Positions 29,356 through 38,366 of a DNA stretch of 64,000 nt are shown piece after piece. Both the position numbers and the translations under genes were made by a program. The stretch lies in contig NZ_RYZK01000001.1 of assembly GCF_003990645.1 (NCBI RefSeq), positions 620,001 through 684,000 of the forward strand. Direction: 5' to 3'. The notes under the pieces were generated by a model. The model was not told where the DNA came from. It saw only the letters and a program-made list of their open reading frames with translations, and did no database searches. Numbering within the stretch: position 1 is the first letter of the stretch; the number at the start of each line of letters is the position of its first letter. Source of the DNA: Shimia sediminis (lineage in GTDB: Bacteria; Pseudomonadota; Alphaproteobacteria; Rhodobacterales; Rhodobacteraceae).

Positions 29356-30441
29356 ATGGGACTGTTTATCCTCAGACGGGTCGGGATGATGATCGTGACG
29401 GCGCTATGCCTGACCTTCATCGTCTTTTTTATGACCAATCTCTATCCAAACCTCGAAAAACTCGCCAAGACCCAAGGCAACTTCCGCATGTCCGAAGAAG
29501 CGGTGAACAGCTATCTGACAGATCGTGGCTACCTTCAGCCAACGCCGGTCAAGTATCTGCAATGGCTTGGGGTGCTGCCTGGCTACAAGCAGATCAAGGA
29601 AGACGGCACTGTTCTTGGCAAATGCGTACGCCCCGGCATGACGGCGGACACTGTTCCGAACTTCTGCGGCGTGTTGCAGGGTGACTGGGGCTGGTCAACC
29701 GTCTCCAAGGCACCGGTGGGCGAGACACTTGGAAAACGGCTGGCCAACACGGCCAAGCTTATGTTCTGGGTCATGGTAGTCATGGTGCCCTCGGCCCTCG
29801 TCATCGGCGTGCTGGCCGGTATGAACGAAGGCAGCCGAACGGATAGAACCCTGTCAACGGTCTCGATCACGTCAACCGCGACACCTGAATACGTGTCTGG
29901 TGTGATCTTTATTGCCCTCCTCGCCTCCACACGGTTTGGTCTCGGACCAATCCTGCACGAATGGGGCTGGATCGAAGGCAAGGCCCTGTTCAAAGGCACC
30001 GCGAAAACCGCCATGGACAAGGTGACCTTTGAAAACTTCACACTGCCGGTTCTGACCGTTGCACTCTACGGCATGGGCTACATCGCACGTATGACCCGCG
30101 CCTCGATGGCCGAGGTCATGACGGCACAGTACATCCGTACCGCGCGTCTCAAAGGGGTGGCCTTCCGCACCATTGTGATGAAGCACGCGCTCCGCAACGC
30201 CCTGATCGCGCCCTTCACCGTCATCATGCTGCAGTTTCCCTGGCTGCTGAACGGCGTGGTGATCGTGGAAACGCTGTTCTCCTTCTCCGGCTTCGGCTGG
30301 CAGCTCGTGAACGCGGCTGGCAACAACGATATCGAGATGCTTCTCGCGGTCTCGGTGGTCTCGGTTGTCGTGGTTCTGGTGACCCAGCTGATCTCGGATA
30401 TCGGCTATGTCTACCTGAACCCGCGTATCCGTATTTCATAA
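29356..30441 (+). CDS. Peptide/nickel-type ABC transporter permease (DppB-like)
   Basis: This 361-residue inner-membrane protein has an N-terminal span (GLFILRRVGMMIVTALCLTFIVF), a periplasmic loop, and five further spans. It carries the DppB/OppB motifs: MNEGSRTDRTLS, and the EAA loop TARLKGVAFRTIVMKHALRNALIAP that contacts the ATPase. It forms a heterodimeric channel with the next gene's product. The ATG at 29356 is chosen because AGGGA lies 6 bases before it and the first span starts at once. The substrate is probably an oligopeptide or similar solute; no binding protein is encoded nearby. Confidence 0.87.
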   Translation: MGLFILRRVGMMIVTALCLTFIVFFMTNLYPNLEKLAKTQGNFRMSEEAVNSYLTDRGYLQPTPVKYLQWLGVLPGYKQIKEDGTVLGKCVRPGMTADTVPNFCGVLQGDWGWSTVSKAPVGETLGKRLANTAKLMFWVMVVMVPSALVIGVLAGMNEGSRTDRTLSTVSITSTATPEYVSGVIFIALLASTRFGLGPILHEWGWIEGKALFKGTAKTAMDKVTFENFTLPVLTVALYGMGYIARMTRASMAEVMTAQYIRTARLKGVAFRTIVMKHALRNALIAPFTVIMLQFPWLLNGVVIVETLFSFSGFGWQLVNAAGNNDIEMLLAVSVVSVVVVLVTQLISDIGYVYLNPRIRIS

Positions 30442-30456
30442 GGAGGAGCCAGTATC

Positions 30457-31908
30457 ATGGAACCATTGACCTGGACCGGCAACCTCGCCTTGCTGAACCC
30501 CATTTTCACCTACGTGGCCTACGCCTTCATCCTGGCCGTGGCGCTACAGATCGTTGCCTCTTTCGTGTTCAAACCCGCCGCTGTCGGCGCGGTGATGACA
30601 GGAACAACGGCGGCAGGCCCGAAAGAGTGGATCGACAAGCTTGCCAAATACCTGCTGCTCGCATTGATCGTTGTCTGCCTGATCTACCTGCTCGCAGGCA
30701 TGGTCATGCCTTTTGGCAAGGCTGGTATCATTGGTGCAGTCTCGGCCCGGTTTGCCCCGGTGTGGATCGCGCTGTTTGTGACATTCACGCTGTCGACTGT
30801 CTACAAAAGACGCCTCGGCCTCTATGGCAAGCTGTATGACTCCATGATCGGTATGATCGGCTTCGGCTTTGTCATGTTCTGGGTCTATACCGCGATTTTT
30901 GTCGGTGTCTTCGACATGATTGCGACCGGCGACCCGCTGTCTCAGGTCTCGGGCATGAAGAACAAACTGCCTGGCACCCCGATCCGTGGTGTCGACCCGG
31001 AAACATGTGGCACCAGCTGCTGGTATCTTCTGGGTGGCGACAATCTCGCCCGGGACGTGTTTAGCCGCATGGTCGAAGGCTCAGTCATCGTAATCGTAAT
31101 TGCACCATTCGCGACGCTCTTTGCCTTTATGGGCGGCATCACACTGGGCCTGCCGGCGGGCTATTTCGGTGGCAAGCTCGACACCTTCCTGTCGTTCCTG
31201 GCCAACCTGATCCTCGCCTTCCCGGTGATCCTGCTGTTCTATCTTCTGGTAACACCCGAGATCGTGCAGACTGGTATTCCCCATTACATGGCGATGGTTC
31301 TGTTTGTGTTCCCGATCGTCTTCCTGACGGTGCTGATCAATTCGCGCTTCTACACGCGGCCCAAGTTGCGCAACCCGCTTCTGGCCGGCATCCTGGTCCT
31401 GACGGTCTGGATCTACCTCTCGGCGATTTCCGCGCCAGGCACAGTGATCCACGTGCTGCCGGAATCAATGGACATGTTCAACATCTCCAGCGGCATCCTC
31501 GTCGTGTTTGTCTCGGTGGTCTTCGTGAACTCGCCCACCGTGTTCCGTATCGTGCGTGGCCTGGCGTTGGACATCCAGACACGGGACTACGTGGCCGCAG
31601 CCCAGACCCGTGGCGAAGGTCCGTGGTACATCATGCTCTGGGAAATCCTGCCCAACGCACGCGGTCCGCTGATCGTGGATTTCTGTCTGCGTGTTGGCTA
31701 CACCACCATTCTCCTCGGCACCCTTGGCTTTTTCGGCCTTGGCCTGCCGCCGGAAAGCCCGGACTGGGGTACAACGATCAACGACGGCCGCAAGCTGTTG
31801 TCGATCTACCCCCACCCTGCGCTGGTGCCCGCTTTCGCGCTGTTGAGCCTGGTTCTTGGCCTCAACCTCCTGGCCGATGGCCTGCGCGAAGAAAGTCTGC
31901 GTGACTGA
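30457..31908 (+). CDS. Peptide/nickel-type ABC transporter permease (DppC-like), long form
   Basis: This is the partner of the preceding permease, 15 bases downstream with AAGGAGGAG as ribosome binding site. At 483 residues it is much longer than the roughly 300 of typical DppC. Extra hydrophobic segments occupy the first 170 residues before the DppC-like core, which starts near GTDNLARDVF-like YLLGGDNLARDVFSRMVEGS. The EAA loop is DYVAAAQTRGEGPWYIMLWEILPNARGPLIV, followed by the typical GFFGLGLPPESPDWG segment. The extended N-terminus is a known variant in proteobacteria, but its role is not clear to me. Confidence 0.85.
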   Translation: MEPLTWTGNLALLNPIFTYVAYAFILAVALQIVASFVFKPAAVGAVMTGTTAAGPKEWIDKLAKYLLLALIVVCLIYLLAGMVMPFGKAGIIGAVSARFAPVWIALFVTFTLSTVYKRRLGLYGKLYDSMIGMIGFGFVMFWVYTAIFVGVFDMIATGDPLSQVSGMKNKLPGTPIRGVDPETCGTSCWYLLGGDNLARDVFSRMVEGSVIVIVIAPFATLFAFMGGITLGLPAGYFGGKLDTFLSFLANLILAFPVILLFYLLVTPEIVQTGIPHYMAMVLFVFPIVFLTVLINSRFYTRPKLRNPLLAGILVLTVWIYLSAISAPGTVIHVLPESMDMFNISSGILVVFVSVVFVNSPTVFRIVRGLALDIQTRDYVAAAQTRGEGPWYIMLWEILPNARGPLIVDFCLRVGYTTILLGTLGFFGLGLPPESPDWGTTINDGRKLLSIYPHPALVPAFALLSLVLGLNLLADGLREESLRD

Positions 31909-31920
31909 TCTGGAACCTCA

Positions 31921-31944
31921 CGGGGCGGCACCTCGGCCGCCCCG
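31921..31944. other. Intercistronic hairpin between permease and ATPase genes
   Basis: CGGGGCGGC and GCCGCCCCG are perfectly complementary around a 6-base loop, 12 bases after the permease stop. There is no U-tract, so a role in RNA stability or differential expression within the operon is more likely than termination. Confidence 0.5.
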
Positions 31945-32012
31945 ACCGACACTGAAACGAACAAGGAAAGGCGAAAGGTTAACGAAAACGGCAACCCGCT
32001 GATATTACACAA

Positions 32013-32054
32013 ATACCGACGTAATACCGACGTGATACCGACGTGATACCGACC
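32013..32054. repeat. 11-base tandem repeat, nearly four copies
   Basis: ATACCGACGTA is followed by two copies of ATACCGACGTG and a partial ATACCGACC, ending 30 bases before the ATPase gene. Such a repeat can vary in copy number by slippage and could alter operon expression, or it may be an iterated protein-binding site. Confidence 0.75.
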
Positions 32055-32084
32055 GCCCTTTCCGGCCCAAATGGGAGAAAGTTA

Positions 32085-34172
32085 ATGTCGAAACTGGAAG
32101 ACTATGATGGCCCGATCCTTGAGATCGACAAGCTGTCGATTTCCTTCTTTACCCGCCTGCGCGAAATCCCCGCGGTCATGGATTTCTCGGTCCGGGTGCA
32201 ACCCGGAGAGGCGGTTGGCCTCGTCGGAGAATCCGGCTGCGGCAAATCCACCGTGGCGCTGGGCGTCATGCAGGACCTTGGCAAGAACGGCCGCATCGTC
32301 GGCGGCAATATCAAGTTCAAGGGCCGCGATCTATCTGAGATGTCCGACGAAGAGTTGCGTGACATCCGTGGCAACGAAATTGCCATGATTTATCAAGAGC
32401 CTATGGCCTCGCTGAACCCGGCCATGAAGATCGGCAAACAGCTGGCCGAAGTGCCGATGATCCACGAGGGCGTCAGCCAGGAAGAGGCAATGAAACGCGC
32501 GCTCGAAGTGGTGACAGACGTGCGTCTGCCTGACCCCGAGCGGATGCTGAACTCTTTTCCGCACCAGCTTTCTGGCGGTCAGCAACAGCGTATCGTCATT
32601 GCTATGGCCTTGATGTCAAAGCCTTCTTTGCTGATCCTGGACGAACCGACAACCGCGCTGGACGTGACGGTCGAGGCCGCCGTGGTTGAACTGGTCAAGG
32701 ACCTGGGCAAGAAATACGGCACCTCGATGCTGTTCATCTCCCACAACCTCGGGCTTGTTCTGGAAACCTGCGACCGCCTCTGCGTGATGTACTCCGGCGA
32801 AGCGGTCGAGCGCGGCTCGATCGAAGACGTCTTCGACAACATGCAGCACCCTTATACGCAGGCACTGTTCCGCTCGATCCCATTGCCCGGCGCCGACAAG
32901 AACGCGCGCCCGCTGGTGGCGATCCCCGGCAACTTCCCCCTGCCCCACGAACGCCCCCCGGGATGTAACTTTGGCCCGCGCTGCGACTACTTCGAAGAAG
33001 GCCGCTGTGATGCCCAGGATATCCCGATGGTCAATGTCGAAGGCTTCGAACGTCACTCGACCCGCTGCCTGAAATCCACCGAGATCGACTGGAACGCACC
33101 GCTCATGCTCGCCGAAACCAAGAAGAAGGGCGAGATCGGCAAAGTGGTTCTCAAGATGGACAACCTCAAGAAATACTACGAGGTCGCCGCCAACGCCCTG
33201 TTTGGCGGAGGCGACAAGAAGGTCGTCAAAGCCAATGAAACCCTGTCTTTCGAAGCGCGGGAATCGGAAACCCTCGCCATCGTGGGCGAGTCAGGATGCG
33301 GCAAGTCCACCTTCGCCAAGGTATTGATGGGGTTGGAAACCGCCACCGACGGGCAAATCCTGCTTGATGGCGAGAACATCGAGCAAACCCCGATCGAGTC
33401 ACGCAAAACACAGACCGTGGCCGACGTTCAGATGGTGTTCCAGAACCCGTTTGACACATTGAATCCCTCAATGACCGTGGGCCGCCAGATCATGCGCGCT
33501 CTTGAGATATTCAAGATCGGAAAGACCGAAGCCGACCGGCGAAACCGCATGCTGGAACTGCTTGATCTGGTAAAACTGCCGCGCGAATTTGCAGATCGCA
33601 TGCCACGTCAATTGTCGGGTGGTCAGAAACAGCGCGTCGGCATCGCCCGCGCCTTTGCTGGCGGCGCCCGCATCGTGGTGGCGGACGAACCTGTCTCGGC
33701 GCTGGACGTGTCGGTTCAGGCGGCTGTCACGGACCTTTTGATGGAGATTCAGCGCGAAGAGAAAACCACGCTTCTCTTCATCAGCCACGACCTGTCGATC
33801 GTCCGCTATCTGTCGGATCGGGTGATGGTGATGTACCTCGGCCATGTGGTCGAATTGGGCACCACCGATCAGGTCTTCTCGCCCCCCTACCACCCCTATA
33901 CCGAGGCGCTGTTGTCGGCGGTGCCCATTGCGGACACCTCGGTCGAGAAACAGCATATCGTTCTCGAAGGCGACATCCCCTCGGCCATGTCGCCTCCACC
34001 GGGCTGCCCCTTCCAGACACGTTGCCGCTGGAAGTCTGAAGTCCCCGGTGGGCTTTGCGATAAAGAGGTGCCACCGGTTCAAACACTGGCCGATGGCCAT
34101 CAGGTCAAATGCCATCTGGCCGAGGACATCCTCGCCAGGATGGAGCCGGTCATCAAGATCGCTGCAGAGTAA
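32085..34172 (+). CDS. Fused dual-ATPase subunit of peptide-type ABC transporter (DppD-DppF-like)
   Basis: The 695-residue protein contains two complete ABC ATPase domains in tandem. The first has Walker A GESGCGKST (near residue 51), signature LSGGQQQR and Walker B LLILDEPTTALD. The second has Walker A GESGCGKST (near residue 400), signature LSGGQKQR and Walker B IVVADEPVSALD. Each is followed by the oligopeptide-type C-terminal extension with its cysteine-rich motif (PPGCNFGPRC; PPGCPFQTRC). The ATG at 32085 has GGGAG 8 bases ahead. It energises the two permeases encoded upstream, and a terminator follows directly. Confidence 0.92.
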   Translation: MSKLEDYDGPILEIDKLSISFFTRLREIPAVMDFSVRVQPGEAVGLVGESGCGKSTVALGVMQDLGKNGRIVGGNIKFKGRDLSEMSDEELRDIRGNEIAMIYQEPMASLNPAMKIGKQLAEVPMIHEGVSQEEAMKRALEVVTDVRLPDPERMLNSFPHQLSGGQQQRIVIAMALMSKPSLLILDEPTTALDVTVEAAVVELVKDLGKKYGTSMLFISHNLGLVLETCDRLCVMYSGEAVERGSIEDVFDNMQHPYTQALFRSIPLPGADKNARPLVAIPGNFPLPHERPPGCNFGPRCDYFEEGRCDAQDIPMVNVEGFERHSTRCLKSTEIDWNAPLMLAETKKKGEIGKVVLKMDNLKKYYEVAANALFGGGDKKVVKANETLSFEARESETLAIVGESGCGKSTFAKVLMGLETATDGQILLDGENIEQTPIESRKTQTVADVQMVFQNPFDTLNPSMTVGRQIMRALEIFKIGKTEADRRNRMLELLDLVKLPREFADRMPRQLSGGQKQRVGIARAFAGGARIVVADEPVSALDVSVQAAVTDLLMEIQREEKTTLLFISHDLSIVRYLSDRVMVMYLGHVVELGTTDQVFSPPYHPYTEALLSAVPIADTSVEKQHIVLEGDIPSAMSPPPGCPFQTRCRWKSEVPGGLCDKEVPPVQTLADGHQVKCHLAEDILARMEPVIKIAAE

Positions 34173-34179
34173 CAAAGAT

Positions 34180-34206
34180 CGGGGGCCTTTTGGCCCCCGT
34201 TTCTTT
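34180..34206 (+). terminator. Rho-independent terminator of the peptide ABC operon
   Basis: CGGGGGCC pairs with GGCCCCCG around a TTTT loop and is followed by TTTCTTT, 8 bases after the ATPase stop codon. Confidence 0.88.
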
Positions 34207-34278
34207 CGCCTGTCGCAGCATCCGAGGAACCACGGAATCCCCCTATCCTTTCTTGCACAGGCCCACTAATCTTCGCAC

Positions 34279-34614
34279 ATGTCTCGTTTCGCTCCCCTCC
34301 CCGATCCCCCCTATTACGCCGTCATCTTCACTGCTCAACGCACAGAAGGAGACCATGGTTACGGTGCCATGGCCGATCAGATGGTGACACTGGCCGAAAG
34401 CCAGCCCGGGTATCTCGGAGTTGAAACTACGCGGGACGAGGCCGGTCTGGGCATCACAGTCAGCTATTGGCAGGACGAGGCCAGCCTGATCGCGTGGAAG
34501 GCGGTAGCGCAGCATCTCTTGGCACAGAAACTTGGTAAGACTCGCTGGTATGAGCATTACACGTTGCGCGTCGCCAGGGTCGAACGCGCCTATGACGGCC
34601 CCGAGGGGCGCTAG
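34279..34614 (+). CDS. Antibiotic biosynthesis monooxygenase (ABM)-fold protein
   Basis: This 111-residue protein has the small ferredoxin-like ABM fold: PYYAVIFTAQRT strand, YGAMADQMVTLAESQPGYLGVETTRDE helix and strand, GITVSYWQDEASLIAWK, then a C-terminal TRWYEHYTLRVARVE strand. The YW-x-DEASL-x-AWK segment is a typical ABM hallmark. Relatives act as cofactor-free monooxygenases or small-molecule binding proteins, and no substrate can be named. It lies alone between the peptide ABC operon terminator and the convergent amino-acid ABC operon, whose last codon is 4 bases away. Confidence 0.75.
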   Translation: MSRFAPLPDPPYYAVIFTAQRTEGDHGYGAMADQMVTLAESQPGYLGVETTRDEAGLGITVSYWQDEASLIAWKAVAQHLLAQKLGKTRWYEHYTLRVARVERAYDGPEGR

Positions 34615-34618
34615 AAAT

Positions 34619-35350
34619 TCACAAAACCTGTGACAGGAACTGACGCGTGCGCGCTTCCTTGGGCGCGTCGAACAGTTGTTCGGGGGTTCCGGCTTCAAGG
34701 ATTTGGCCGCGATCCAGAAAACACACCTTGTCCGCCAGCTCACGGGCAAAGCCCATCTCATGCGTGGCAAGGATCATGGTGATGCCTTCAGCGCGGACAG
34801 CGCGCAGCACGTCCAACACCTCGGCCACCAATTCCGGGTCCAGAGCCGAAGTAATCTCGTCAAACAACAGAACCTCGGGCTGCATGGCCAGCGCACGGAT
34901 GATCGCAACCCTTTGCTGCTGCCCGCCTGACAATTGGTCTGGGTAGTGGCCCATGCGGTCGGCCAAGCCAAAACGTTCGAACAGCGCTGTGACGGGCTCT
35001 GCCAAATCCGCCTTGCTCAGCCCCTTAAGGCGACGCGGCGCCAGCATCACGTTGTCCATCGCGGTCATATGAGGGAACAGATTGTAGGACTGAAACACCA
35101 GCCCGATCCGCTTGCGCACCGGTTGCGGATCCAGCCCCGGCTCAGAGATATCCACACCATCCAGCCGGATTTCCCCGTCATCAATCGGCTCAAGCAGGTT
35201 GATCGTGCGCAACAACGTGGACTTACCCGACCCCGATGCACCGATCAGACAGACCATTTCACCCCGCGCAACTTCCAGATCAATACCGCGCAACACCTGG
35301 TTTTCGCCAAAGGCTTTTTGCACGTTAGTCAGCCGCAACAGCGCGTTCAT
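34619..35350 (-). CDS. Polar amino-acid ABC transporter ATP-binding protein
   Basis: This 243-residue single ABC domain is of the GlnQ/HisP type. It has Walker A LIGASGSGKSTLLRTIN, the Q-loop VFQSYNLFPHMT, signature LSGGQQQRVAIIRALA, Walker B VLLFDEITSALDPELV and the H-loop LATHEMGFA. The start overlaps the permease stop by four bases (ATGA). Together with the next two genes it forms a complete importer for a polar amino acid. The exact substrate is not readable from the ATPase. Confidence 0.93.
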   Translation of the reverse strand: MNALLRLTNVQKAFGENQVLRGIDLEVARGEMVCLIGASGSGKSTLLRTINLLEPIDDGEIRLDGVDISEPGLDPQPVRKRIGLVFQSYNLFPHMTAMDNVMLAPRRLKGLSKADLAEPVTALFERFGLADRMGHYPDQLSGGQQQRVAIIRALAMQPEVLLFDEITSALDPELVAEVLDVLRAVRAEGITMILATHEMGFARELADKVCFLDRGQILEAGTPEQLFDAPKEARTRQFLSQVL

Positions 35351-36186
35351 TGTTGCTGCCTCCGACGTTTGTGCATCAGGTAGTCCGCGTAGCGCGTTGC
35401 CGGGATGGTGATAATCAGGAAAATAATCGCCGCGCCGACATATGGCGTAAAATTGGCATAAAGCGATTTATAGACGCCAGCCTGCCGGAAAATCTCGACC
35501 GGCCCCACGAAAGACAAGAGTGCCACATCCTTTTGAAGGGCAACAACAAGGTTCATGTTGGCCGGCACAACGTTGCGCAATGCCTGCGGCAGGATCACGT
35601 ACCGCATGGTGTCCGTGGTCGACAACCCCAAGGACAAGGCAGCAGAACGTTGGCTCTGGTGGATCGATTCTATGCCTGACCGGATCACTTCTGCCACATA
35701 GGCCGCGTAGACCAGGATCAATGCCAGAGAGCCCCAGATATAGGGCGAGTTCCACGGGCGCGGCAGGCCCAGTCCGGGGATGCCAAAGCCAATCAGGTAG
35801 ATCACCAGAATAACCGGCAACCCGCGAAACACATCCGTGTAGATCATCGCAAACAGCCGCAACGGGTAAAGCGCAGGCCTTTGGATGTCCCTGCAAATCG
35901 CCACCAACAAGCCCACGATGGCGATTAACGGCAAGGACCACGCGAAAATGGCGATATCCAACAGAAATGCGTTCAGAAGCCCCGGAAAGGTCTTGGCAAA
36001 AACCCCGCCGTTGAAAAAGCTGCGCTTGACGGCATCCCATCCGGGCGCGAGCGGCACCAGAATGGCAATGGCGGCAACAACGGCCAGTGTCGACAGCACC
36101 GCAATGCGCATGGATCGTTTGCGCAGTTCTGCTTCATAGACTGCACGGCGACCGGGCAACGCGGCCTTGGGGGAATTGTCCGTCAT
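35347..36186 (-). CDS. Polar amino-acid ABC transporter permease
   Basis: The 279-residue inner-membrane protein has about five spans and a long charged cytoplasmic N-terminus. The EAA loop QRSAALSLGLSTTDTMRYVILPQALRNVVP is a textbook amino-acid permease motif. Only one permease gene is present, so the channel may be a homodimer, unlike HisQM. It is preceded by the binding protein (18 bases) and overlaps the ATPase gene. Confidence 0.92.
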   Translation of the reverse strand: MTDNSPKAALPGRRAVYEAELRKRSMRIAVLSTLAVVAAIAILVPLAPGWDAVKRSFFNGGVFAKTFPGLLNAFLLDIAIFAWSLPLIAIVGLLVAICRDIQRPALYPLRLFAMIYTDVFRGLPVILVIYLIGFGIPGLGLPRPWNSPYIWGSLALILVYAAYVAEVIRSGIESIHQSQRSAALSLGLSTTDTMRYVILPQALRNVVPANMNLVVALQKDVALLSFVGPVEIFRQAGVYKSLYANFTPYVGAAIIFLIITIPATRYADYLMHKRRRQQQ

Positions 36187-36204
36187 TCAGATGGTCGCCC
36201 AAGC

Positions 36205-37020
36205 TTACCTGATAACCGGAACGCCTGTCGCGGCCTCCAGCCATTCGGCTTCCAGCTCAGCAAGTTTCCCAGTGTCAGTGAGGGTCTGGATTGCCGCATC
36301 CACACAGGCCTTGATCGGGTTGCCCTCTTCCATCAAGACTCCAAACTGATCCGGGTTCTGTGAGCGATCTGCCGGATACTGCCCCAGTAGCGCCCCGTCA
36401 TTCACAACGACAGCAGACAGGTACAACGCGGTCGGCAGGTCAAACAGCGCCGCATCGATTTGACCGGCCTGGATTGCCGCCGTGACATCCGCATTGTCGC
36501 TGTATAGCAGCGTGGACTTCGACGGACCCACGACCTCATCAATCATGGTAGCACCCGTGGTGCCCGCCATGGCGCCCCAGATCAGCCCCTTCAACGCCTC
36601 CGGTTCCAGCGCACCAGCCTTCTCGGCAATGGCACCGGTGGTCAGGATCGCCATCGGCGAAGCGTAGTAGGGCAGTGAGAAATCAACCATCTCTTCGCGC
36701 TCGGGCGTGATCGAATACTGTTGCAGGTTAAAGTCAAAACTCTTGGCGCCCGGCTGGATCGCTTCATCGAACGAAGTCCGCACCCAGGTGACTGCGTCGT
36801 CCGAAAATCCCATTTCCCCCGCAATTGCGTAGGCCACGGCCGCTTCGAACCCCTGTTTGCTTTCGGGGGCATCGTCCATAACCCAAGGGTAGTAAGCCGG
36901 ATTGCCGGTGGCGATTGTCAAAACACCATCTGTCACGGTTTTTCCTGCAGTGCAGTCATTGCCGGCCACGGCAGAGGTGGCAACAAATGCGGCGCAGGCG
37001 ACGCTCAGAAATCGTTTCAT
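36205..37020 (-). CDS. Amino-acid ABC transporter periplasmic binding protein
   Basis: This 271-residue SBP_bac_3-family receptor has a signal peptide (MKRFLSVACAAFVATSAVAG). The mature protein starts NDCTAGKTVTDGVLTIATGNPAYYPWVMD. GFEAAVAYAIAGEMGF and the EMVDFSLPYYASPMAILT segment mark the two-lobe ligand site. The ATG at 37020 has GGGAG 8 bases before it. The permease and ATPase genes follow, completing the importer. Mature-protein cysteines (NDC and KACVDAAIQT) could form a disulphide, as in arginine/glutamine receptors. Confidence 0.9.
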   Translation of the reverse strand: MKRFLSVACAAFVATSAVAGNDCTAGKTVTDGVLTIATGNPAYYPWVMDDAPESKQGFEAAVAYAIAGEMGFSDDAVTWVRTSFDEAIQPGAKSFDFNLQQYSITPEREEMVDFSLPYYASPMAILTTGAIAEKAGALEPEALKGLIWGAMAGTTGATMIDEVVGPSKSTLLYSDNADVTAAIQAGQIDAALFDLPTALYLSAVVVNDGALLGQYPADRSQNPDQFGVLMEEGNPIKACVDAAIQTLTDTGKLAELEAEWLEAATGVPVIR

Positions 37021-37133
37021 AACAGGTGCTCCCAGTGCATTAAGCTTTTGGGTAATGAGTCCAGCTTTGAGGCACAAAGTCCAGTTGTTTCTGGCCTGAT
37101 TGCCCCCAACACGACTGGCGTACGCAATGGGTA

Positions 37134-38276
37134 TCAATCCTCTAGCAGGTGCTCATAGCGCGCATCCGTTAAGGTCTTCATAAATGCCACCAGCGCGTCG
37201 ATGCGGTCGTCCTCCAATGCCGGTCCTTCGGTCAACTCTGCAACGGCAAGGGTCTTTGCAACCTCGGGCAAACGCCACGTTTTTCCGGTTTCCGGATTAA
37301 TTTGCCGCGCTTTCGCCTTGCTGTTGTATTTGTTGTAAAACAACACGACCGTGCGCAGGTCCTCAAAAACGCCGTTGTGCATGTAGGGCCCGGTTACCGC
37401 AGCATTGCGCAAGGTCGGAACCTTAAAGCGCCCTTTCTCAGCCTCGTGATCCACCATCGCGTTGGCCAAAAGGCCGGGGTCAATCCATCCTGTCTTAGTG
37501 CCATTCGCCGCCTGCACGTCCCGGTTCGCCGGGACCCCAATGTTATGATACTCATAACTCGTGAAGGTTTCGCGCGGATCCATCGGCGACGCTTTTAGTT
37601 GGTGGCAGGTCGCGCAATTGGTAAACTGTTGCGAAAAGAACAGGACGCGCCCAAGCTCTTCTTGTTTGGTCAACTCAACTTCGCCCCGCAGATAGCGATC
37701 ATACTTGGAATCGAAAGGGGCAAAGACGTCAGTCCGTTCAAAGGCGGCAATCGCCCGGGTCATGCCGTTATAGGCCGCCTCGGTGTCTTGCATTATACCC
37801 CCACCAAACAATGCCTCGAAAGCCTCAGTGTATGCGTCGTTCTCCATCAGCCGTTCCACGACACTGGCCTTGTCGGGCATACCCATTTCAATCGGATTCA
37901 GGGGTGGGCCTCCGGCCTGTTCTTCCAAAGTCGCAGCGCGCCCATCCCAGAACATGCCGCCGATGTAGCGCCCTTTTTCATTTCGATGAAACTCGGGCGT
38001 AAAAGCTGCATAAGCAGCAGTTGGCGCCGTCCGATCCCCCAAAGATGTGCCGTCATCACCCAAAGAAACAGCTTTGCCGGCATCAGTTTCCCGCGGATCG
38101 ACAAATCCATACTCCGGATCGTGACATGTTGCACAGGATTGCGTTCGGTTGGCAGAGAGGTTTGTGTCAAAAAACAATGCCTCTCCCAGGGTTTCGATGG
38201 TCGGATAGGCTGACCCTGCTATGGCTGACTTTGCCGCCATCATTGCCACAAAGGCAGGGATCCACATGGGTTTCAT
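37134..38276 (-). CDS. Dihaem cytochrome c peroxidase (MauG/CcpA family)
   Basis: The 380-residue periplasmic enzyme has a signal peptide (MKPMWIPAFVAMMAAKSAIAG). Two haem c sites are present: SCATCH at residues 47-52 and NCATCH at 220-225. It would reduce hydrogen peroxide with electrons from a c-type cytochrome or, as in MauG, oxidise a partner protein. Family features such as FFDTNLSAN, SCATCHDPEYGFVD, GGMFWDGRA and FKVPTLRNAAVTGPYMHNGVFEDL are clear. The ATG at 38276 follows GGAGAG. An FNR-like box 55-68 bases upstream suggests oxygen control. Confidence 0.92.
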   Translation of the reverse strand: MKPMWIPAFVAMMAAKSAIAGSAYPTIETLGEALFFDTNLSANRTQSCATCHDPEYGFVDPRETDAGKAVSLGDDGTSLGDRTAPTAAYAAFTPEFHRNEKGRYIGGMFWDGRAATLEEQAGGPPLNPIEMGMPDKASVVERLMENDAYTEAFEALFGGGIMQDTEAAYNGMTRAIAAFERTDVFAPFDSKYDRYLRGEVELTKQEELGRVLFFSQQFTNCATCHQLKASPMDPRETFTSYEYHNIGVPANRDVQAANGTKTGWIDPGLLANAMVDHEAEKGRFKVPTLRNAAVTGPYMHNGVFEDLRTVVLFYNKYNSKAKARQINPETGKTWRLPEVAKTLAVAELTEGPALEDDRIDALVAFMKTLTDARYEHLLED

Positions 38277-38330
38277 GACATCTCTCCACAGCTTTGCGGC
38301 AACCCATGCCACGAAGCGGGAAAGGTCTAT

Positions 38331-38344
38331 TTGATTTACCTCAA
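38331..38344 (-). promoter_or_regulatory. FNR/FnrL-type box upstream of the dihaem peroxidase
   Basis: On the minus strand the sequence reads TTGAG-GTAA-ATCAA, 9 of 10 consensus positions of TTGAT-N4-ATCAA. It is centred about 61 bases upstream of the start codon. FnrL control of peroxidase genes is known in Rhodobacterales and other proteobacteria, so low-oxygen induction is plausible. Confidence 0.6.
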
Positions 38345-38366
38345 ATACCTGAGTTTTTCTATTGGA

